Assembly (NCBI RefSeq): GCF_900101875.1
Contig: NZ_FNAI01000003.1
Coordinates: forward strand, 248,001 to 312,000
Length of the DNA stretch: 64,000 bases
DNA from: Mucilaginibacter pineti
GTDB lineage: Bacteria; Bacteroidota; Bacteroidia; Sphingobacteriales; Sphingobacteriaceae
Reading direction: 5' to 3'
The stretch's first letter is position 1. Every line of letters starts with the position of its first letter. A model generated the notes under the pieces. The model worked only from the letters and a program-made list of their open reading frames with translations, was not told the DNA's origin and made no database searches. The position numbers and the translations under genes are program-made. Positions 58,612 to 64,000 of the stretch are shown in pieces.

Positions 58612-59832
58612 ATGTACAATACCGATTCCCATGTTGACCAAACCGTCGTCAAAAGGCGGATTTTGTTATTTGTACTCAGCATTTTTTTGTTCTCATTCGG
58701 AAATATTATTTTTTTTACCGTCAGCCCTATTTTAGCTCAGCTATTTCAAACGGTCAGTTTCATGTCTTTCCTTTGGTTAGGGTTTAAACTGTTATCGTTT
58801 CAATTTGAGAGTAGTTATTTTAAACTTTTTTTCTGGTTGTTCACGGCTTGGTCGGTCTTTATCATTTTCAATGGTCTGGATTTATCCTACTTAGCAATTA
58901 AGCGATATCTTTACTCCGATTTTACTTTTTGGCCGTTGCTCATACCATTTGCCGCTTTTCTGCCAAAGGGTGGAGTTGTGTTCAGGCAGATGTTCAACTT
59001 GTTTTATTATTTGGGATTTGCCTTTATCTTTTTTGCTGTGCTTACCTCGCGGTACTATTTTGTAAATGCTGATATCGCTGAACAAGAGGTTTGGGCTTTT
59101 TCGACCGGTTGCGGTTTTATCTTATTAACCTGGAAATATCATTCAAACTTCAGGCGTTTCATAGCGCTCATAGCAATTGTAATAGCTTTATTGATAATGA
59201 CCGTGTTGGCCCGAAGGAACCTAATGCTCACGAACATTGATTTTTTACTGTTTTCATTTTTTTTGTATTTGTTCTATTATTCGAAAGGAAGTATTTTCAA
59301 AAAAGTCAGTGCTTGCATAATAGTCGCTGTGTTGGTCATTTCTGCTTTTTTTATATTTGAACAACGGAAAGGAAATGATTTTAAACTGATTTCCAGCAGG
59401 GCGTCTGAAGATACGCGGGATGGCGTTTTTTCCTATTATTTTAACGGGCTGAAACATCATGAATGGATAGGAAAGGGGATGAATGGTACTTATTTATGTC
59501 CTGTTTTTGATAAAGTTACCGCGCAGGACCAACTCATTGACAGGGATTTGATCGAGTGCGGTTACCTTCAACTGATGTTGAAGGGTGGGTATATCGAGGT
59601 CGTACTATTTCTGTTGATAACTATTCCAGCCGGTATCTTAGGCCTGTTTTTCTCTAAAAATGGTTTAAGTAAAGCTTGTGGAATTATAATTTTTTTATGG
59701 CTTGTAGATATGATTCCTTATGGCCTACCTACTATATCCATACGTTATATGCTGGTTTGGTTTTCTGTAGGTGTTTGTTATAGCAAAACTTTCAGGAATC
59801 TTAAAGAAGAAACCATTGTAGCCTCCGCTTAA
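58612..59832 (+). CDS. Putative O-antigen-ligase/polymerase (Wzy-like) membrane protein
   Basis: About 406 residues from the ATG at 58612 (a TTG at 58600 adds four residues). Ten or more hydrophobic segments and a large extracytoplasmic loop near 255-300 (SSRASEDTRDGVFSYYFNGL, then GKGMNGTYLCP), the layout of Wzy polymerases, which have little sequence conservation. Position in a Wzx/Wzc locus supports this. Function by topology, not motif. Confidence 0.7.
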   Translation: MYNTDSHVDQTVVKRRILLFVLSIFLFSFGNIIFFTVSPILAQLFQTVSFMSFLWLGFKLLSFQFESSYFKLFFWLFTAWSVFIIFNGLDLSYLAIKRYLYSDFTFWPLLIPFAAFLPKGGVVFRQMFNLFYYLGFAFIFFAVLTSRYYFVNADIAEQEVWAFSTGCGFILLTWKYHSNFRRFIALIAIVIALLIMTVLARRNLMLTNIDFLLFSFFLYLFYYSKGSIFKKVSACIIVAVLVISAFFIFEQRKGNDFKLISSRASEDTRDGVFSYYFNGLKHHEWIGKGMNGTYLCPVFDKVTAQDQLIDRDLIECGYLQLMLKGGYIEVVLFLLITIPAGILGLFFSKNGLSKACGIIIFLWLVDMIPYGLPTISIRYMLVWFSVGVCYSKTFRNLKEETIVASA

Positions 59833-59871
59833 AGAACAATTACACTTGATACAAATAAATATATTTCTTCT

Positions 59872-61137
59872 ATGAGAGTCCTATGGTTAACGCATACGCC
59901 CTCCGGCGCCAGTGATCGTTTGAAAGTAACAGACCCGGGCCGGGGTTGGATTGGTTCTCTTGAGGGACTTATTAAGGACCAGGACGATATTACTTTGGGA
60001 ATCGCTTTTTTTAACGATAAACAGAAAGAGAAATTTGTAATCGGGCGGACCACGTATTTCCCTATCGGTTTTAAACACCAGGGTTTTCTTGGGAAATTAC
60101 GCCAGCGGCTTTTTACCGACCTGTATGATACTAATGTTGACCAGGTGTTAGCAGTTATTGCAGAATTTAAACCTGATGTCATCCATCTCTTCGGAACAGA
60201 ATCAGGAATAGGCGATATTTATAATTTAGTTGAAATTCCGATAGTAGTGCATCTCCAGGGCCTGGTAAAACCGTATTTGTACAATTGGTCCCCCAAGGGG
60301 ATTTCGCAAAAAAATATTTACTGGGGATCTTCATGGCGTGCGCGCGTATTAAGGCGCGGAACCTATTTTGAACATAAATTATTTCAAAAACGTGCAGAAC
60401 GAGAGGGCCGGATCATTAATGGCACAGAGTATTTTTTCGGAAGAACGGCCTGGGATAAAAATTACCTTGAACTTTATGGGAAAGGCGCAGGTTATATTCA
60501 TTGTGAAGAAGTTTTGCGACCTTCATTTTATCAAAATATTTGGAAGAAACCCAATAATAAGGTTTATAAATTTGTTACAACCATCAACCCTCAAATTTAT
60601 AAAGGGTTTGAAATAATCCTGGAAACAGCCAGGCTATTATCCGGGATCAATAATTTCGCATTTGAATGGCATATCATTGGTATTGAGCAGGAAAACGAAA
60701 TAGTTGCTATTATGGAAGCCATTACAAACTTAAAATATCAAAACTTTAATGTTATATTCAGAGGGCCTAAATCAGAATCGGAATTAGTTGCCGAATTGTT
60801 GTCTGCTGATGTGTTTATTCATCCATCTCATATAGACAACAGTCCTAATAGTGTATGTGAGGCTATGCTTTTGGGCGTGCCGGTTATCGCTAGTTATGTA
60901 GGCGGAATACCCTCCCTTATTGAAGACGGGCATAATGGCGTTTTATACAATTCAAATGACCCTTACGAACTGGCTTCAAAAATATTACTTACTGTAAGAG
61001 ATAAAGAATTGATTACACGGCTGTCGGAAAATGCAAGAGCTACTGGTATCAAACGCCATGATCATGAGCAAATACTTTCCACCGTGCTTTCTACTTACAA
61101 TCATATAATTCAAAAAGATAAATTAAAAATAGCATAA
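59872..61137 (+). CDS. Glycosyltransferase family 4
   Basis: A 421-residue GT-B enzyme. INPQIYKGFEIILETARLL marks the start of the C-terminal domain; VFIHPSHIDNSPNSVCEAML then GVPVIASYVGGIPSLIEDGH carries the E-x7-E nucleotide-sugar motif. The N-terminus (MRVLWLTHTPSG) has the glycine-rich acceptor side. Its stop overlaps the next gene's start by one base (TAATG), so they are coupled. Confidence 0.93.
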   Translation: MRVLWLTHTPSGASDRLKVTDPGRGWIGSLEGLIKDQDDITLGIAFFNDKQKEKFVIGRTTYFPIGFKHQGFLGKLRQRLFTDLYDTNVDQVLAVIAEFKPDVIHLFGTESGIGDIYNLVEIPIVVHLQGLVKPYLYNWSPKGISQKNIYWGSSWRARVLRRGTYFEHKLFQKRAEREGRIINGTEYFFGRTAWDKNYLELYGKGAGYIHCEEVLRPSFYQNIWKKPNNKVYKFVTTINPQIYKGFEIILETARLLSGINNFAFEWHIIGIEQENEIVAIMEAITNLKYQNFNVIFRGPKSESELVAELLSADVFIHPSHIDNSPNSVCEAMLLGVPVIASYVGGIPSLIEDGHNGVLYNSNDPYELASKILLTVRDKELITRLSENARATGIKRHDHEQILSTVLSTYNHIIQKDKLKIA

Positions 61138-62069
61138 TGAGCATTGGAAAAGTAATATCGGTTGTTATACCTATATATAACAGGTTAGAAATTACCAAAC
61201 AAGGCCTGTCCTATATTGACAAAGCGGTAAACCATTATAACAATAAATTTCCGCTGAAAGCTACCGTGAACATAGTTATAGTTGACGATGGTTCTACTGA
61301 CGGAAGTTATGAATGGATCAAGGCCAATTATCCAGAAGTCATTGTTCTGAAAACCGATGGCAATTTATGGTGGACAGGTGCGGTTAATCACGGGATTCAG
61401 TACGTGTTGGATAACTTTAAAGAAAGCCAGGGTGTGATTTTGCAAAACGACGATGTAGTTGTAGATCAGGATTGGATAGAAAAGCTATTAACAGATGTAG
61501 AAAACAATCCAACCAGTTTGGTCGGCTGCGCAACGTCTACATTAAAAAATAACGGAAAATTGACTTATGGTGGCAGAAGGCTGCATCCTTGGTTTGCAAC
61601 TGAAAAGATCATAAATGAAGGTTCCGATAAAACAAAGTTTCCCCCTGGTTTTGTGTCCCAGTCATTTGATCTTTACGGCAGGGGCTTATATATTCCGATT
61701 GCTGTATTCAAAAAAATAGGATTATTTAACAATGCCAATTTCAAGCATCGTGGCGATATGGATATTCCTTTACGTGCAAAAAAAGCGGGATTTAGCTTAT
61801 TGGTGAGTTACGATGCTTTGGTTTATGAACTTCCCGAGCATACTTATGGCCTGGATATTAAGAAGAGTGTTTCTTTCAAGGAAGCGGTTAAGTTATTAAC
61901 TGATTTCAGGTCTTCAAATAATATAAAGTTTATCTATCAGTATTCTTTGATAGCAACTAACAATGCCTTTCAGTTCACCGTTTTTTTTATGAGCAATCTC
62001 TTTTACAATGTAAGAAGAGTTGGCTGGCGCTTGGTGAGTAATTCATTTTTAAGTCCTAAATCGAAATAA
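61137..62069 (+). CDS. Glycosyltransferase family 2
   Basis: A 310-residue GT-A enzyme: VVIPIYNRLEITKQGL, IVIVDDGSTDGSYEWI (donor site), ILQNDDVVVDQDWIEKL (D-x-D region) and GRGLYIPIAVFKKIGLF, the rhamnosyl-transferase-like pattern. A C-terminal hydrophobic stretch near 275-290 may associate with the membrane. Coupled to the GT4 gene by a one-base overlap. Confidence 0.92.
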   Translation: MSIGKVISVVIPIYNRLEITKQGLSYIDKAVNHYNNKFPLKATVNIVIVDDGSTDGSYEWIKANYPEVIVLKTDGNLWWTGAVNHGIQYVLDNFKESQGVILQNDDVVVDQDWIEKLLTDVENNPTSLVGCATSTLKNNGKLTYGGRRLHPWFATEKIINEGSDKTKFPPGFVSQSFDLYGRGLYIPIAVFKKIGLFNNANFKHRGDMDIPLRAKKAGFSLLVSYDALVYELPEHTYGLDIKKSVSFKEAVKLLTDFRSSNNIKFIYQYSLIATNNAFQFTVFFMSNLFYNVRRVGWRLVSNSFLSPKSK

Positions 62070-62092
62070 TAACAATCCCCTAAACATTCGCT

Positions 62093-63049
62093 ATGTCAGA
62101 AAAAATCATCGTCGTTACCGGTGGAGCTGGATTCGTTGGATCTAATCTTATAAAAAAACTCAATGAAAATTCAATTACTAAAATAATCGTCATTGATGAT
62201 TACGATGAGAGAAAATTGAAAAATATAAAAGATTGTTCTTTTATAGATTACATCTCTTATAAAAATGGGGTTAAAGAAATCGGCGAACAGATCAGCAAAT
62301 ATGATATATCTGCTGTGCTGCATATCGGAGCCAATGCGGATGTATTGATTCGCGATGCAAACATTATGTTCGACTTGAACTATGAACATTCAAAGTTCTA
62401 TTTGAATTATTGCCTTGAAAAGAAAATTCCGCTTATTTATGCGTCAAGTTCAGCCATTTATGGTAATTCAAATAACTGCGTTATTGAAAATGAATTTGAA
62501 GATCCACATAATGTTTACGCCTGGTCGAAATGGATGTTTGATAAGTTGGTTTTGAACAATATAGAGAACTACCATTCAAAAGTGATAGGGTTAAGGTTCT
62601 TCAATATTTTTGGTATGGGTGAATTTCATAAGGATAAAAATGCCAGCCTTCCGCATCGGTTCTATCAATTTATTAACGAAAACGGATTTATTGACCTTTT
62701 TGACAGGGAGATATTGAGAGATTATGTATGGGTAGAGGATGTTACTCAAATTATAATTGATATTTTGTTTCAAGATGATTGGAAAAATGGCATTTATAAC
62801 CTGGGATCCGGCACACCCATTTCTCATGAATCCCTCGCGCAGATAACGACAGAAATCTTTGTAGCGCGACAGCTTAAATCCAGCGGTGATGATCTTATCA
62901 AAAAAATAGCCATGCCGGAAAATTTACTGGGAAGTTTTCAGTTTTTTACCAAAGCAGAAAATCTCGAACCGAGGATTGCGAAATACACTGCTAATAATAA
63001 GGAAAAGGTTAAAAGTTACATTAATGAATTGATCGACTTCCATCAATAG
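62093..63049 (+). CDS. NAD-dependent epimerase, ADP-heptose-6-epimerase-like
   Basis: An extended SDR of 318 residues: VTGGAGFVGSNLIKKL (NAD binding), YASSSAIYGNSNN (catalytic Ser), NVYAWSKWMFD (Tyr and Lys) and RFFNIFGMGEFHKDKNASLP, the HldD/RfaD-type block. Together with the heptose-type GHMP kinase at 52805 it hints at a heptose in the polymer, although UDP-sugar epimerases share these motifs. It ends 7 bp before the next gene. Confidence 0.85.
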   Translation: MSEKIIVVTGGAGFVGSNLIKKLNENSITKIIVIDDYDERKLKNIKDCSFIDYISYKNGVKEIGEQISKYDISAVLHIGANADVLIRDANIMFDLNYEHSKFYLNYCLEKKIPLIYASSSAIYGNSNNCVIENEFEDPHNVYAWSKWMFDKLVLNNIENYHSKVIGLRFFNIFGMGEFHKDKNASLPHRFYQFINENGFIDLFDREILRDYVWVEDVTQIIIDILFQDDWKNGIYNLGSGTPISHESLAQITTEIFVARQLKSSGDDLIKKIAMPENLLGSFQFFTKAENLEPRIAKYTANNKEKVKSYINELIDFHQ

Positions 63050-63056
63050 TCAAATA

Positions 63057-64000
63057 ATGAAAGTATTTTATTTATCTTCTTCCGCATTTTCAGATAACCA
63101 GACGAGTATGCTGCATCTTTTTTCCAGCGAATACACGATCACTTATGGTGTAATTATTCCATACGCCAATTCTAATTACTCCTATGAAGAGCTGGCAACT
63201 TATTGTAAAGACAAAAATTTGGATTTTTTACCTTTTCAATTAAAGCATCGTTTTAGAGACCCAAGGGTGATATTAACCTATTTAAAAGTAATAAAAGCCG
63301 TCAAGTCGCTCAAGCCAGATATTATATTTTTTGCAAACTTTGACCAGGTTTATATCAATATGCTTTTGTTATTGATTGATAAAGACCGTACAATCATTGG
63401 GGTACATGATGTTTCCAATCATAGTAATATCAGCTTTGGCCGCTTAAAAAGCCTTTCAAAAGATATCTTGCTGAAAAATTTCAAATACTTTTTAACCTAT
63501 TCTAAGCTACAGAGAGGTATATTACTAAGGTCCTATCCGGATAAAACAGCATTTACCATTCCGTTGCCGTTGATCAATTTCGGGAAACTACCGGAGAAAG
63601 CCAACAAATTACAGGTTACAACTTTTTTGTTTTTTGGGTTCATTGCACCTTACAAGGGATTGGATCTTTTGCTTGCCGCCGTAAGCAGAATATCCAAGGT
63701 TAATAAAGACTTTCGATTAATTGTTGCTGGTAGAACTAATGACTGGGATGAAGTGTACAAGCCCTTAATTGACGATGAATCTGTAGTGCAAACTGAAATC
63801 AGGTATGTGAACAACGATGAAATCCCTACATTCTTCGCAAACGCAGACTACGTGGTTTTACCATATAGAGATACTACGCAGAGTGGCCCGTTAATGATCG
63901 CTTATAACTATAATGTTCCGGTCATTGCGAGTGATGCCGAAGGATTTAAAGAGTTTTTTGAACCGGGTATTACAGGATATACATTTGAACTGGGTAACCC
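63057..64000 (+). CDS. Glycosyltransferase family 4, 3' end outside the window
   Basis: The frame from the ATG at 63057 is open to the edge (about 314 codons, incomplete). It encodes KVFYLSSSAFSDNQT at the start, FLFFGFIAPYKGLDLLLAA (GT-B C-domain start), FRLIVAGRTNDWDEV and DYVVLPYRDTTQSGPLMIAY then NVPVIASDAEGFKEFF, a GT4 enzyme with the conserved acidic motif replaced by the SGPLMIAY type. It begins 7 bp after the epimerase stop and belongs to the same operon. Confidence 0.88.
   Translation, partial: MKVFYLSSSAFSDNQTSMLHLFSSEYTITYGVIIPYANSNYSYEELATYCKDKNLDFLPFQLKHRFRDPRVILTYLKVIKAVKSLKPDIIFFANFDQVYINMLLLLIDKDRTIIGVHDVSNHSNISFGRLKSLSKDILLKNFKYFLTYSKLQRGILLRSYPDKTAFTIPLPLINFGKLPEKANKLQVTTFLFFGFIAPYKGLDLLLAAVSRISKVNKDFRLIVAGRTNDWDEVYKPLIDDESVVQTEIRYVNNDEIPTFFANADYVVLPYRDTTQSGPLMIAYNYNVPVIASDAEGFKEFFEPGITGYTFELGN

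Noticed and set aside
1..64000. CRISPR array, tRNA or rRNA genes
   Set aside because: No regularly spaced repeats, cloverleaf-like blocks or conserved rRNA stretches were noticed; a tRNAscan or Rfam run would settle it.

Overview
The window reads as a chromosomal segment of a Bacteroidota bacterium, most likely family Sphingobacteriaceae (a Mucilaginibacter/Pedobacter-like soil organism). The reasons are the protein families present (DUF892, DUF4142, DUF6496, HxlR and AraC regulators, GumC-type tyrosine kinase), the scarcity of Shine-Dalgarno sequences, and promoters with the Bacteroidota -7 element TAnnTTTG. No rRNA, tRNA or CRISPR array was seen. Genus assignment is inference.

Layout. (1) 1-9.66 kb: the end of a FAD monooxygenase, a truncated TetR regulator, then a stress/repair group: a UvrA-like ATPase lacking the UvrB-binding part, an SDR overlapping a small RelA/SpoT-type HD protein, NTF2-like and DUF2630 proteins, exonuclease III, a DUF892 ferritin-like protein with a response regulator, and a histidine kinase that has lost its N-terminus. 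(2) 9.64-27 kb: accessory DNA that opens with a tyrosine integrase abutting the broken kinase. It holds a MarR-SDR pair, an AbiEii-type toxin-antitoxin pair with a palindromic promoter, a histone-H1-like/DUF3606 pair, HxlR, Crp/Fnr, AraC and TetR regulators with small effector genes, a double-PAS kinase, an orphan amino-acid-type binding protein, and many decayed gene remnants (Nramp, dual-specificity phosphatase, SDR, aspartic protease, class V aminotransferase, SGNH esterase). (3) 27-45 kb: a GC-richer stress island with DUF1810, CoiA-like, DUF4142, DUF6496, three adjacent SDRs plus a zinc alcohol dehydrogenase, a Rieske-FAD oxidoreductase, a CinA-like amidohydrolase, SSB, a response regulator, a tightly packed four-gene operon (unknown 733-aa protein, iron-permease-like protein, inorganic pyrophosphatase, DUF421 protein), DUF892, DUF72, Crp/Fnr and another SDR. 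(4) 45-46.2 kb: a junction where truncated msrA and dksA/traR genes lie head to head, then a long non-coding leader. (5) 46.2-64 kb: an AT-richer exopolysaccharide locus: export lipoprotein, beta-helix protein, flippase, WecG/TagA-type transferase, sugar (heptose-type) kinase, Wzc-type kinase/co-polymerase, acyltransferase, polymerase candidate, several glycosyltransferases and a heptose-epimerase-like enzyme. It runs off the right edge.

How it works together: the stress islands look like detoxification, DNA repair and redox genes of a general stress response under small two-component systems. The right third makes and exports a cell-surface polysaccharide. The best candidates for something undescribed are the overlapping four-gene operon at 37.7-41.3 kb and the palindrome-controlled, apparently leaderless toxin-antitoxin pair at 13.5-14.7 kb. 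All family assignments come from reading motifs by eye; no database search was run.
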